64,000 nt of DNA from Actinomycetota bacterium (lineage in GTDB: Bacteria; Actinomycetota; Thermoleophilia; Gaiellales; F1-60-MAGs149), in NCBI GenBank assembly GCA_026392355.1, contig JAPLCF010000030.1:186001-250000 (forward strand). The letters are read 5' to 3'. How positions within the stretch are numbered: the stretch's first letter is position 1; each line of letters begins with the position of its first letter. The notes under the pieces are model-generated. The model was not told the origin of the DNA. It made no database searches and saw only the letters and a program-made list of their open reading frames with translations. Shown here in pieces: positions 24,501 to 33,809 of the stretch. The translations under genes and the position numbers were made by a program.

Positions 24501-25472
24501 TTACTCGGCCGCGTCCGCGTCGATCACGGCCAGAGCGCGGCGGATCGGACGGGGCAGATTGAAGGAGACGTCCTCATGGACGGTCTCAACCTCCGTGACT
24601 GACGTCACGGTGTAACGCTGCTCGAACCAGGCGATCACTCCACGAACCAGCCGCTCCGGAGCCGACGCGCCGGAGGTGAGGCCCATCCTCGAGACACCAT
24701 CAAGCCATGCGAGGTCGATCTCTGTCTCGTCTTCGATCAGATGACTAGCCGCCCCGGACTCACGCGCCACTTCGACGAGGCGGCACGAGTTGGACGAGTT
24801 CGCCGACCCAATCACAAGCACGAGCTCGACCTCCTTCGCCAGTTCCTTGACGGCCGCCTGACGATTGGACGTGGCGTAACAGATGTCTTCTTTGACCGGG
24901 CTGTGAATCCACGGGTACCGCGCCTTGAGCGCAGCGATGATGCCGCGCGTCTCGTCAACGGAGAGCGTCGTCTGGGTGAGGTACGCCAGTGGCTGGTCCT
25001 CACTGAACGCGGGGAGCAGAGGAACATCCTCGGCGGTTTCGACCAGCGTGATGGCGTCCGGCGCCTCACCCATGGTGCCGACGACCTCCTCATGCCCCTC
25101 GTGGCCGATCAGGAGCATCTTGTACCCGCGCGCGTCGTAGCGCTTGGCCTCGCTGTGCACCTTCGTGACCAGCGGACACGTGGCATCGACGACGTCCAAC
25201 CGCCGCACCTGTGCGTCGGCATGCACCGTGGGCGCCACGCCGTGCGCAGAGAAGACGACGGTCGCCCCCTCGGGGATCTCCGACACGTCATCGACAAAGA
25301 TCGCACCGCGCGTCTCGAGATCGCGCACCACATGAATGTTGTGGACGATCTGCTTGCGCACATAGACGGGGGCACCTTGCAGCTCGAGCGCGCGCTCAAC
25401 CGTCTCGACCGCTCGATCGACACCTGCGCAGTAGCCGCGCGGAGCGGCGAGGAAGATCTCAAGATCGGTCAT
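24501..25472 (-). CDS. ispH: 4-hydroxy-3-methylbut-2-enyl diphosphate reductase
   Basis: Final enzyme of the MEP isoprenoid pathway, producing IPP and DMAPP. The three cluster cysteines are C15 (GYCAGV), C99 (DATCPLV) and C198 (DICYATSNRQ). Further family motifs are FSAHGVAP, TQTTLS and GSANSSNS. Length 323 with the ATG at 25472; a GTG two codons upstream is an alternative. It supplies isoprenoid precursors and lies next to, but divergent from, two carotenoid genes 61 bases away, so a shared intergenic control region is possible. Confidence 0.97.
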   Translation of the reverse strand: MTDLEIFLAAPRGYCAGVDRAVETVERALELQGAPVYVRKQIVHNIHVVRDLETRGAIFVDDVSEIPEGATVVFSAHGVAPTVHADAQVRRLDVVDATCPLVTKVHSEAKRYDARGYKMLLIGHEGHEEVVGTMGEAPDAITLVETAEDVPLLPAFSEDQPLAYLTQTTLSVDETRGIIAALKARYPWIHSPVKEDICYATSNRQAAVKELAKEVELVLVIGSANSSNSCRLVEVARESGAASHLIEDETEIDLAWLDGVSRMGLTSGASAPERLVRGVIAWFEQRYTVTSVTEVETVHEDVSFNLPRPIRRALAVIDADAAE

Positions 25473-25533
25473 AGACACAGGATACCGACCGGCCTATCGC
25501 AACCCGCCGGGCATTCGGCCGTACGATTGCGGC

Positions 25534-26304
25534 ATGCGCACCGCCCGACTGTCTGCGCTCGTTGCGCTTGTACTCCTCGCCCTGCTGATCGTGACGCAGC
25601 TGATCTACCCTCAGGTGCCGGAGTCGTGGACGATCCCGATGACGGCGGTCACCGTCTTCCTGTTCCTCGGTGCCTCCGTAGCGGCCGCGTGGAACCGCTC
25701 GGGCCCCCGCTACGCACTGTGCCTTGCGGGTCTCGCGTTTCTCGTGGGTCTGCTCTCCGAGATCTCAGGCGTACACACCGGGATCCCCTTCAGCACCTAC
25801 TCGTACACCAGCGCGCTGCAGCCCCAACTTGCCGGTGTGCCAATCGTCATCCCTCTGGCCTGGGCGATGATGGCCTACCCGGCGTGGCGCATCGGCGAGC
25901 TGATCGGGTCGACGCCGCTGACACGGGCGCTGGTGGCGGCCGGGGCGCTGACCGCCTGGGATGTCGCGCTCGATCCACAGATGGTTGGCCTTGGCATCTG
26001 GGTCTGGCCCAATGGTGGCTTCTACGACGGCATCCCGCTGGTCAATTTCTTGGGCTGGTTCGCAGTCGGGTTTGTGCTGTTCGGGGTGTGGGCGCTCCTG
26101 GAGCGGGACCAAACCCATCCCGGCGATGACGTGCTCTCGGACCTGCTCGGGCCCGCGCTCTTCATCTGGACGTGGATCGGTGAGACGGTGGCGCACGCGC
26201 TGTTCTTCGAGGGCTACGTCGTCGCGCTGGCTAGCTTCATCGCCATGGGGTTGTTCGCGATTCCCGCCATGCTGCGACTACGCGTTGTGGAGCGGTGGCG
26301 ATGA
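25534..26304 (+). CDS. Carotenoid biosynthesis membrane protein, CruF/bisanhydrobacterioruberin hydratase family
   Basis: A 256-residue protein with about seven membrane segments. The family pattern is visible in GLLSEISGVHTGIPF followed by YSYTSALQPQLAGVP, IPLAWAMMAYPAW, ALDPQMVGLGIWVWP and GIPLVNFLGWF, as in CruF-type carotenoid 1',2'-hydratases, which add water to the end of acyclic or monocyclic carotenoids. The ATGA overlap with the next gene, a CrtI-type desaturase, supports a carotenoid role. Which carotenoid is made cannot be told here, since phytoene synthase and cyclase genes are not in the window. Confidence 0.82.
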   Translation: MRTARLSALVALVLLALLIVTQLIYPQVPESWTIPMTAVTVFLFLGASVAAAWNRSGPRYALCLAGLAFLVGLLSEISGVHTGIPFSTYSYTSALQPQLAGVPIVIPLAWAMMAYPAWRIGELIGSTPLTRALVAAGALTAWDVALDPQMVGLGIWVWPNGGFYDGIPLVNFLGWFAVGFVLFGVWALLERDQTHPGDDVLSDLLGPALFIWTWIGETVAHALFFEGYVVALASFIAMGLFAIPAMLRLRVVERWR

Positions 26305-27767
26305 CCCACGTCGTCGTGATCGGTGCAGGGGTCGGCGGTCTCGGTGCTGCGGTCCGCCTGGTCGGGGCAGGCTGCGACGTGACCGTCCTTGAAGCGGCGA
26401 AGACGATCGGCGGCAAGCTCAACATCGAGGCGAGCGACGGGCACACGTTCGATACGGGCCCGTCGCTGATGACCATGCCGTTCACCCTTGCCGACACGCT
26501 GGCTGCTGCCGACGTGCGCCTCGACAACGTGCTTGAGCTTCTCCCCGTTGAACCGATCTGCCGGTATCGGTGGCACGATGGCTCGCGCCTCGAAACGTGG
26601 AGCGATGACGATCGGACGGCCGCTGAGCTAGAGCGTTTCGAACACGGAGCGGGACAGGAGTGGCACGCCCTGCTCGAGCAGGGGCGTCGCACGTGGGAGA
26701 TGTCGCTCCCGCTGTTCCTGTCCGAACCCGTTGGCTCGTTCATCGACATCGCGCGACGTAGTGGAAAGCCAATCGACCCGCGCGACATTCAGGCACACGT
26801 GACGCTGTCGCAGATCGCACAGCGACGATTTCGCGACCCGCGGCTGCAGCAGGTGATCGAACGCTTCGCCACGTACGCCGGTGCGGATCCGGCGCGCGCA
26901 CCCGGCACCCTGTCGGTGATCCCCTACACCGAGACGGCGTTCGGCGCCTGGCATCCGCGCGGCGGCATGCATCGTATCGCCGAGGTCCTGCGTGACGTGA
27001 TCGTTGAGCGTGGGGGGACCGTTCGGACGGGTACAACCGTCACCCGTGTCCTGATTGACGGCGGGGTTGCCACCGGTGTCGAGCTTGCTGACGGCGAGCG
27101 CATCGACGCCGACGCGGTCATCTCCAACGTGGATGCCTCGCACCTCTACGGCTCGCTGCTCGATGCCCCAGACGAGGCGCGCCGAGTCGCGGACACCCCG
27201 CAAAGCGTCTCCGGTTTCGTTCTCATGCTTGCGATGGAGGGGAAGACCCCCGAGCTCGCGCATCACAACATCTGGTTCCCACGCGACTACCGCGCGGAGT
27301 TTGCGGATGTCTTCGATGACCCGCAGCCACCCCATGACCCGGCCATCTACGTGTGCAACCCTGCGGTGACGGACCCGTCGTGCGCGCCCGACGGCGACGA
27401 GTCCTGGTTCGTGCTCGTCAACGCTCCCCGCAATGGCCCCGTGGACTGGGATGCACTCGGCGAGCGCTATCAGGAGCACCTGCTTGACCGACTGGACGCG
27501 TTGGGACTCGAGGCGCGAGCACGAGCAAAGTGGATCGTCCGCCGCACACCCGCCGATCTGGAGCGCTTGACCGGTGCACCGGGCGGTGCCATCTACGGCA
27601 CGGCGTCGATGGGCCCGCGTTCTGCCTTCCTGCGGCCGCGCAACGAATCCCCCGTGGCCAAGCGGCTCTACCTCGCCACCGGCAGTGCCCATCCCGGCGG
27701 CGGCGTGCCGCTTGTCCTGCTGTCCGGCAAGATCGCAGCCGACCTCGTCCTGCGCGACTGCGGCTGA
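26301..27767 (+). CDS. Phytoene desaturase-family FAD oxidoreductase (CrtI/CrtD-like)
   Basis: Membrane-associated carotenoid dehydrogenase or isomerase. The N-terminal FAD-binding motif is VVVIGAGVGGLGAAVRLVGAG with EAAKTIGGKLN; the region DTGPSLMTMP follows, and the C-terminus carries the bacterial desaturase signature ending YLATGSAHPGGGVPLVLLSGK. Length 488. The start ATG overlaps the CruF-like stop. In several organisms a hydratase of the CruF type works with a 3,4-desaturase (CrtD), so a CrtD-like role on a hydroxylated acyclic carotenoid is the best inference; ordinary phytoene desaturation remains possible. Confidence 0.85.
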   Translation: MTHVVVIGAGVGGLGAAVRLVGAGCDVTVLEAAKTIGGKLNIEASDGHTFDTGPSLMTMPFTLADTLAAADVRLDNVLELLPVEPICRYRWHDGSRLETWSDDDRTAAELERFEHGAGQEWHALLEQGRRTWEMSLPLFLSEPVGSFIDIARRSGKPIDPRDIQAHVTLSQIAQRRFRDPRLQQVIERFATYAGADPARAPGTLSVIPYTETAFGAWHPRGGMHRIAEVLRDVIVERGGTVRTGTTVTRVLIDGGVATGVELADGERIDADAVISNVDASHLYGSLLDAPDEARRVADTPQSVSGFVLMLAMEGKTPELAHHNIWFPRDYRAEFADVFDDPQPPHDPAIYVCNPAVTDPSCAPDGDESWFVLVNAPRNGPVDWDALGERYQEHLLDRLDALGLEARARAKWIVRRTPADLERLTGAPGGAIYGTASMGPRSAFLRPRNESPVAKRLYLATGSAHPGGGVPLVLLSGKIAADLVLRDCG

Positions 27768-27813
27768 GCATCGGCAATCTGCGAAACACTGACGTAGCGT
27801 CCGCCTCCCGCTG

Positions 27814-30078
27814 ATGATCCGATTCGCCTCTTTCTCCGACCGCTTCCGCTGGCCCATCGTCGCGGCTTGGGTGGTGGTGATCGCGCTCGGCGCCTACGCC
27901 AGTGCCGGGCTCAACGACCTGCTGTCGAACCGCTTCGACATTCCCGACACGGAATCGACCGCGGTGCTGAACGTCCTGCAGCAGGACTTCGGCCAGCGCG
28001 GCGACTCGACCTTCGTCCTCGTCGTGCAGACCCAGGACGGCAAACCGGCGACACCTGCGCTGGTGGTGGAAACGACAGCCGCGGCCACCCGCGCCGCAGA
28101 TGCACTCGGCGACGCGACCGTCGGGCTCGTGCAGACCAGCGACGATCTTGCGTATGCCTCGATCGGGACGACGCTTGAGCCCGGGAAGGCGCAGGTCCGT
28201 GTGGCCGCCATGCGCGAGGCGATCGGCACCGTACCCGGCGCCACCACCTATCTCTCTGGGCAGACCGCGATCAATCGTGATCTCCAGCCGATCGTCAACG
28301 AGGATCTCGTCCGCGGCGAACTGATCGCCATCCCGATCGCGATCATCGTCCTGCTCTTCATCTTCGGAACGCTGATCGCTACCTTCGTGCCGCTGGCCTT
28401 CGCGCTCGCAACGGTGCCGACGACCCTCGGCATCGTGTGGATCGCGGCCCACGAGATCAACATGGCGATCTACGTCACCAACCTCGTCACGCTGATTGGC
28501 ATTAGCATTGCGATCGACTACTCACTGCTCGTGGTCTATCGCTTCCGCGAGGAGATGCTCGCGATCCAACGGCGGAAACTCGGCCCCGAGGGGGATGCGC
28601 GGCGCGTACCCCTGACGCGCGCGGAGGTGCGCGAGGCGCTCGATCCCACCATGGAATACGCCGGACACGCTGTGGTGTTCTCTGGCCTGACGGTCGCCGT
28701 CGGACTGGCGGGCCTGATCCTGCTGCCCCTGCCGTTTATCCGCTCGATGGGTGTGGGCGGCATGATCATCCCGCTGATTTCTATTCTGGCCGCCGTCACG
28801 CTGCTGCCAGCGCTTCTGTCGCTGTGCGGCGTCTGGCTCGGCCGCATCCGGGTCGTTCCCATGCGTGTGCTCGACGCGCGCACCGACGACACCAGCGGCT
28901 TCTGGGTCCGGCTGTCGAACTCGATCATGCGTCGCCCATGGCCGTTCCTTGTCGTGGGCTCCGCGCTCCTGATCGCGTTGGCGATTCCCACGTTCTGGAT
29001 CTCCATGACACCCGGCTCAAACAAGGGGCTGCCGACTCAGAGCGAGGCCGTGCAGGGCATGTTGCGGCTGGAGCGCTCCGTCGGCGAGGGCACGCTCGCT
29101 CCCAACCAGATCGTCGTCAATACCGGGAAGCCCGCTGGCGTCTGGGCGCCGGCCGAGCTCGCCGCGATCGGTCGCCTCGCCACGGAACTGCGCGCCGATC
29201 CCGCCATGAGCACACAGCCCACAGCCGTGGCCGCGGTCTCCGATCTCGTCGCCAAGGGCGACACGCCTGAGGCCCGCAAGCAGGCCATCGCCGGCGGTCT
29301 CGTCGACGCCTCGGGGCAATACGCACTCGTCCTGGCCGCATCGCGCGATGCCTACGGCTCGGAGGAGGCGCAGGAGCAGGCGCGCCGCATCCGCAGCACG
29401 CTCGTCCCCGACGCCGCGTTCCCTGCCGGCACGACCGTCCTCGTCGGTGGTGGCCCCGCCGCGGGCGTTGACTTCATCGACCAGATCTACGGGTCGTTCC
29501 CGTACCTGATCCTGTTCGTGCTTAGTGTGTCGTTCATCCTGCTGATGCGCGCCTTCCGGTCGGTACTGCTCCCGTTGAAGGCCGTGATCCTGAACGTGCT
29601 CAGCGTGGCCGCCGCGTACGGCCTGCTGGTGATGGTCTTTCAGTTCGGGTGGGGAGAATGGGCTGGACTGCCGCAGACCGGACAGATCGAGGCCTGGATC
29701 CCGATCTTCCTGTTCGCCATGCTCTTCGGCCTCTCGATGGACTACGAGGTCTTCCTCGTGACGCGGATGCGCGAGCTGTACGACACCGGCCTCTCCAACG
29801 AGGCGGCGGTAGCGCAGGGACTGCAGCGCACCGGACGCATCGTCTCCGCTGCGGCCATCATCCTCGTGGCCGCTTTCGGGGGATTCCTGCTCGGCTCGCT
29901 CGCTGCCTTCCAACAGTTCGGCCTCGGACTCGCCGCCGGCATCCTGATCGACGCCACGTTGATCCGCATGATCCTCGTTCCCGCGTATATGCGGATCGCC
30001 GGTGACGTCAACTGGTATCTCCCCAACTGGCTCGCGCGCATCCTGCGCGTCGAGCCGTCGCCCATCCGGCATTCCTGA
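27814..30078 (+). CDS. MMPL-family RND transporter
   Basis: Inner-membrane proton-driven exporter, 754 residues, two repeats of the MMPL fold. Membrane segment 1 is at residues 13-33, an extracytoplasmic loop of about 140 residues follows, then a cluster of five segments (for example LIAIPIAIIVLLFIFGTLIA and IGISIAIDYSLLVVYRF with the conserved DY pair). The second half repeats this, with FAMLFGLSMDYEVFLVTRM near the C-terminus. Actinobacterial MMPL proteins export lipids, pigments or drugs. The position 46 bases after a carotenoid desaturase suggests, without proof, carotenoid or lipid trafficking. Confidence 0.93.
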   Translation: MIRFASFSDRFRWPIVAAWVVVIALGAYASAGLNDLLSNRFDIPDTESTAVLNVLQQDFGQRGDSTFVLVVQTQDGKPATPALVVETTAAATRAADALGDATVGLVQTSDDLAYASIGTTLEPGKAQVRVAAMREAIGTVPGATTYLSGQTAINRDLQPIVNEDLVRGELIAIPIAIIVLLFIFGTLIATFVPLAFALATVPTTLGIVWIAAHEINMAIYVTNLVTLIGISIAIDYSLLVVYRFREEMLAIQRRKLGPEGDARRVPLTRAEVREALDPTMEYAGHAVVFSGLTVAVGLAGLILLPLPFIRSMGVGGMIIPLISILAAVTLLPALLSLCGVWLGRIRVVPMRVLDARTDDTSGFWVRLSNSIMRRPWPFLVVGSALLIALAIPTFWISMTPGSNKGLPTQSEAVQGMLRLERSVGEGTLAPNQIVVNTGKPAGVWAPAELAAIGRLATELRADPAMSTQPTAVAAVSDLVAKGDTPEARKQAIAGGLVDASGQYALVLAASRDAYGSEEAQEQARRIRSTLVPDAAFPAGTTVLVGGGPAAGVDFIDQIYGSFPYLILFVLSVSFILLMRAFRSVLLPLKAVILNVLSVAAAYGLLVMVFQFGWGEWAGLPQTGQIEAWIPIFLFAMLFGLSMDYEVFLVTRMRELYDTGLSNEAAVAQGLQRTGRIVSAAAIILVAAFGGFLLGSLAAFQQFGLGLAAGILIDATLIRMILVPAYMRIAGDVNWYLPNWLARILRVEPSPIRHS

Positions 30079-30133
30079 CAAACCTCAGCAGCCCCGGTAC
30101 TGTTCGGTCATCGCACGGACCCGGGGAGGGGAC

Positions 30134-31657
30134 ATGAGCACAGACCTTGACTACATCATCGTCGGCGGTGGCACCGCTGGCTCGGTGATTGCCGCACGGC
30201 TGACCGAGAACCCCGACATCAAGGTGGGTCTGATCGAGGCGGGACCGGATGATCGCCCCTACGACGAGGTGCTGAAGATCAAGCGCTGGCTCGAATTGCT
30301 TGAGAGCGATTTCGACTACAAGTACACGACGCAGATTCAGCCGCGCGGCAACTCGCACATCGTGCACAGCCGCGCCAAGGTGCTGGGCGGCTGTTCCTCG
30401 CACAACACGATGATCTGGTTCAAACCCCTGCCAGGCGACTGGGATGACTGGGCCAAGCAGGGCGCCGCCGGCTGGGAAGGCGCCAACATGGAGCAGTACT
30501 ACGCCAAGCTCCCGAACAAGCACCAGATCGTGCCCGAGCAGGACCGTGATCCGATCCTCCCCGATTGGATCGAGTCGGCCGTGGCCGCCACCGGGGTGCA
30601 GAAGTCGCCCGATTGGAATGCCGAGCCGTTCAGTGACGGCGCCGGGTTCCTTGACGTTGCGTACGACCCCGACACGGGCATCCGCTCCTCGGCCAGCGTG
30701 TCGTACCTGCATCCGATCATGGACACGCGCGAGAACCTCCACGTGATCCTGAACACGCGTGCGCTACGAGTAAACCTCACCGGTGATCGCGCCACGTCGG
30801 TCGACTGCCTCAACGAACTCACCGGCGAGCGCCTTACGTACCACGCTGCCAAGGAGATCATCCTGTGTGCCGGCGCGATCGACTCGCCGCGCCTGCTGCT
30901 GCTGTCGGGGATCGGCCCCGCCGACGACCTGCGCGAACTCGACATTGCGGTGCAGCACGACCTGCCGAGTGTGGGTGGCGAGATCCTCGACCACCCCGAG
31001 TCGATCATCATGTGGGAGCTGAAGAAGCCGCTCGGTCCACAGACGGTGATGGGCGCTGACTGCGCGCTGTTCGTCAACCGCCTCAAGCACGACGATCGCC
31101 CGGACCTGATGTACCACACGTACCAGCTCCCGTTCACACTCAACACCGAGCGGCTCGGCTATCCCGTGCCGGAGAACGTGATCTGCATGACGCCGAACAT
31201 CCCGCGCACCAAGTCACGCGGGCGCCTGTGGCTCCTGTCGAACAACCCCGACATCAAGCCGGCGATCGACTTCGGCTACTTCACCGATCCCGACGGCTAC
31301 GACGAGCAGACGATCGTGGACGGGCTAGAGATCGCACGCGAGGTGGCCGCGACCGGCCCGTTTAAGGACTGGATCAAGCGCGAGGTCGCGCCGGGCCCGA
31401 AGATCACGACGCGCAAGGATCTGTCGACGTACGGACGCGCGGCGCATCACACGGTGTACCACCCGCTCGGCGGCTGCAAGATCGGAGCGGTTGACGACCC
31501 GACAACCGTGGTGGGGCCGGACCTGAAGGTGAAGGGCATTGACGGCCTACGCGTGGCCGACGGCGCGATCTTCCCGGCCCTGACGACGGTCAACCCCGTC
31601 GTGGGCGTCCACATGATCGGCGAGAAGTGCGCCGACCTGATCCTCACCGGGCAGTAG
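30134..31657 (+). CDS. GMC-family FAD-dependent oxidoreductase (choline/alcohol dehydrogenase-like)
   Basis: Flavoenzyme oxidising an alcohol substrate. The Rossmann motif DYIIVGGGTAGSVIAARL starts at residue 6; the GMC signature 1 region is AKVLGGCSSHNTMIWF (about 78-93) and signature 2 is GAIDSPRLLLLSGIGP. The catalytic pair is probably His in VYHPLGGCKIG and Asn in TTVNPVVGVHMIG. Length 507. The start ATG is preceded by a strong ribosome site (GGGGAGGGG); a longer upstream frame overlaps the transporter. No lipid, choline or betaine genes are adjacent, so the substrate is unknown. Confidence 0.9.
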   Translation: MSTDLDYIIVGGGTAGSVIAARLTENPDIKVGLIEAGPDDRPYDEVLKIKRWLELLESDFDYKYTTQIQPRGNSHIVHSRAKVLGGCSSHNTMIWFKPLPGDWDDWAKQGAAGWEGANMEQYYAKLPNKHQIVPEQDRDPILPDWIESAVAATGVQKSPDWNAEPFSDGAGFLDVAYDPDTGIRSSASVSYLHPIMDTRENLHVILNTRALRVNLTGDRATSVDCLNELTGERLTYHAAKEIILCAGAIDSPRLLLLSGIGPADDLRELDIAVQHDLPSVGGEILDHPESIIMWELKKPLGPQTVMGADCALFVNRLKHDDRPDLMYHTYQLPFTLNTERLGYPVPENVICMTPNIPRTKSRGRLWLLSNNPDIKPAIDFGYFTDPDGYDEQTIVDGLEIAREVAATGPFKDWIKREVAPGPKITTRKDLSTYGRAAHHTVYHPLGGCKIGAVDDPTTVVGPDLKVKGIDGLRVADGAIFPALTTVNPVVGVHMIGEKCADLILTGQ

Positions 31658-31660
31658 CGC

Positions 31661-32587
31661 TTACGTGCTGGCAGCGCGGGCCCGGCTCACCTGAGCTGCG
31701 GTCACCGCTGCCAGCACGATCACGCCGCCCAACACCTGCTCCGTCGTGAGCACTTGGCCGAGCGCTACCCAGGCCACTGCGCCCGCCAGGATCGGCTCGA
31801 GCATCGCCGTCACCGACGCACCATCGGCACCGATGCGATGCACACCAGCCAGCATGAGCGCAAAGGGGACGACGGTCCCCAGCACGACCACGTACACGCA
31901 GTAGAGCCAGGCCGGAGCGTCGAGTGGGGCAGAGGAGGCCGTCTCCATCAGGGCAGCCCACGGAAACGACCACCAGGGCATCACAATCGAGAGCACGACG
32001 GCACCGAAGGCCAGTCCGATACCGAGCACAGCAGCGGCAGAACGGTGGCGCGTCAGGCTCTCCGCGTGCAGCACGTAATAGGCGTAGGCCACGCCCGCAG
32101 CCACGCTCCACAACAGGCCGGCAGTGGACAGACCGGCGAGTTGTCCACCACCAATCCCGAGCACGAGGGCGAGTCCAGCCAGCGCCACCGGGATCGCCAC
32201 CCACGCCAACAGCGGCAATCGCCGTCCCCATACGAAGCGCACCCAGAGCGCGACCAGGAGTGGTGCGGAGTACTCGATGATCAGCGCGATCCCAATGGGC
32301 ACTCGATCGATCGCCTCGAAGTACGTCCATTGGACGCAGACCAGTCCAATGCCACCGAACGCGAGAAACGGCAGGATCTCTCGCCGCTGCAGCCGCAAGG
32401 CGCCGCGTTCTCGCCAGAGGAGCCAGAGGATCAGCAGCACCGCCGACGCGGCGATGCGAATCTCGGCAAGGCGAGCCGGCTGCACGCCGGCGTCCATCAC
32501 GACACGCGACACGGTTCCGTTGACGCCCCACAGCGTGACGGCACCGACGACCATGAGCGTCCCGGTAAGCATTCGCGAGGCGCGCAT
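31661..32587 (-). CDS. EamA/DMT-superfamily permease
   Basis: Ten-segment drug/metabolite exporter of the EamA type, two five-helix repeats. The first repeat shows LMVVGAVTLWGVNGTVSR and LIIEYSAPLLVALWVR; the second shows VVLGTVVPFALMLAGV and AMLEPILAGAVAWVALGQVL, the usual glutamate-containing helix end. About 308 residues from the ATG at 32587; a further in-frame ATG at 32572 could also serve. Converges on the GMC gene 3 bases away and diverges from the next gene with only 19 bases between starts. Substrate unknown, often amino acids or related metabolites. Confidence 0.88.
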   Translation of the reverse strand: MRASRMLTGTLMVVGAVTLWGVNGTVSRVVMDAGVQPARLAEIRIAASAVLLILWLLWRERGALRLQRREILPFLAFGGIGLVCVQWTYFEAIDRVPIGIALIIEYSAPLLVALWVRFVWGRRLPLLAWVAIPVALAGLALVLGIGGGQLAGLSTAGLLWSVAAGVAYAYYVLHAESLTRHRSAAAVLGIGLAFGAVVLSIVMPWWSFPWAALMETASSAPLDAPAWLYCVYVVVLGTVVPFALMLAGVHRIGADGASVTAMLEPILAGAVAWVALGQVLTTEQVLGGVIVLAAVTAAQVSRARAAST

Positions 32588-32606
32588 CGCCGGTAGCCTA
32601 CGGGCA

Positions 32607-33302
32607 GTGCTCGCCGAATCCGCCATCCTGCCGCTCGTCACGGCGCTGATCGCCGGCGCGCTTGCCGCCCGCATGGCCGGCAGCGCCACTCGCTCGTTTG
32701 CGCCGTCCAAGCCGCTCTGGGCGCTCGGCCTCCTGCTCTTTGCGGCCGCCAGCGCCGCCGCTGCCTACGGCACGGCAGACGGGTGGGGGAGCATTTCGTT
32801 CCGCGTCTACTACCTCACGGGAGCGTGCCTGTGCGTCGCGGTGCTGGGCGCCGGCAGCGCCTTCCTCGCTCTGCCGCGCACGCTCGCGCTGATCATCTTC
32901 GGCATGACCATCACCGCCACCATCGGTGCCACGGTGACCGTGCTGATCGCGCCGGTCGATGCGAGCGCCTTCGACACCTTGACCGGGCTCACGGCGCCGC
33001 CCAACAGTGCCATCGGCGGGCACGCCGCGATCTGGGCCATCGCGATGAACAGCGTCGGCACGGTCCTGCTGGTCATCGGCGCCGGCGTCTCGCTCGTGCG
33101 TCGCGTACGTATCGGCCCGAACGCCACGATTCTCGCCGGTGTGATCGTGATCGCCCTCGCTGGCACCCTCACGCGCTTCGGTGGTCACGAGACGCTCTAC
33201 CTCAGCCAAATGATCGGTCTGCTCATTCTCGGCGCCGGTATGGAGTGGGCCAATCGCCTCGGCTATCGACGCGGGCAGATCCCCCCGATCGCCACCGTCT
33301 AG
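32607..33302 (+). CDS. Hypothetical seven-segment membrane protein
   Basis: A 231-residue protein with seven predicted membrane helices, such as LPLVTALIAGALAARMAG, YYLTGACLCVAVLGAGSAF and ATILAGVIVIALAGTLTRF, and short polar loops. No recognised domain, no conserved charged motif in the membrane, and no binding site visible. GTG start chosen because the region upstream in frame overlaps the divergent permease gene and has no conserved content. Probably shares a compact divergent promoter region with the EamA gene. I do not recognise a family. Confidence 0.6.
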   Translation: MLAESAILPLVTALIAGALAARMAGSATRSFAPSKPLWALGLLLFAAASAAAAYGTADGWGSISFRVYYLTGACLCVAVLGAGSAFLALPRTLALIIFGMTITATIGATVTVLIAPVDASAFDTLTGLTAPPNSAIGGHAAIWAIAMNSVGTVLLVIGAGVSLVRRVRIGPNATILAGVIVIALAGTLTRFGGHETLYLSQMIGLLILGAGMEWANRLGYRRGQIPPIATV

Positions 33303-33303
33303 G

Positions 33304-33684
33304 TCAGCGGGCCCAGCGCTGATCGCGCGGCCACGAGACGCGCTGGCAGAACGTGCTGCCGCCCTCGATGAACGGCATGAAGGCCTTGCGGAAGTCCTCG
33401 CTCAGACCAATCTCCTCGGCCGCGGCATGCATGTGGTCGGCCCAGGCTTTGCGCTGCTCGCCCGTGATCTTCAGGCCGTGGTGCGCGCCCCGCATCACAG
33501 CAAAGCCGCCGCGCTGCTCCGAGTGGAGCTTCGGCCCGCCCAACAGCTCTGCCAGCCAGAGCGTGAGACGCTCGGCATGCGGATCGGCTGGATCACGGAA
33601 TAGCGGCACGAGCAACGGGTCGGCGAAGACGCGCTCGTAGAACCGTGTGGTGAGACGCTCGAGGCCGGGGAGACCGCCGGCCAT
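33304..33684 (-). CDS. Truncated (group II, GlbO-like) hemoglobin
   Basis: Small heme protein of the 2-on-2 globin fold, about 126 residues from the ATG. Landmarks: GGLPGLERLTTRFYERVFAD (helices A-B), LVPLFRD, LLGGP, the proximal heme His in GAHHGLKITGEQ, and the Trp at the G-helix in RKAWADHM, typical of group II. Such proteins bind O2 or NO and help with oxidative or nitrosative stress. Conserved residues start almost at the ATG (FSM precedes it in frame), so the native start is tight. It lies 25 bases downstream of tRNA-Pro and the sigma-factor gene on the same strand. Confidence 0.88.
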   Translation of the reverse strand: MAGGLPGLERLTTRFYERVFADPLLVPLFRDPADPHAERLTLWLAELLGGPKLHSEQRGGFAVMRGAHHGLKITGEQRKAWADHMHAAAEEIGLSEDFRKAFMPFIEGGSTFCQRVSWPRDQRWAR

Positions 33685-33709
33685 GCTGAAGAGATTCCGA
33701 TCCGCAGGA

Positions 33710-33783
33710 TCGGGACGGTCAGATTCGAACTGACGACCCCGCGCTCCCAAAGCGCGTGCGCTACCAGGCTGCGCCACGTCCCG
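33710..33783 (-). tRNA. tRNA-Pro (anticodon TGG)
   Basis: A 74-base tRNA on the minus strand: acceptor CGGGACG/CGTCCCG, D-arm GCGCAGCCTGGTAGCGC, anticodon stem GCGC/GCGC around TTTGGGA with anticodon TGG, T-loop GTTCGAATC, discriminator A, no encoded CCA. It sits 26 bases after the sigma-factor stop and 25 before the globin start, all on one strand. Confidence 0.97.
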
Positions 33784-33809
33784 CTGCGGATCGGTACCGC
33801 CCGTGGAGT

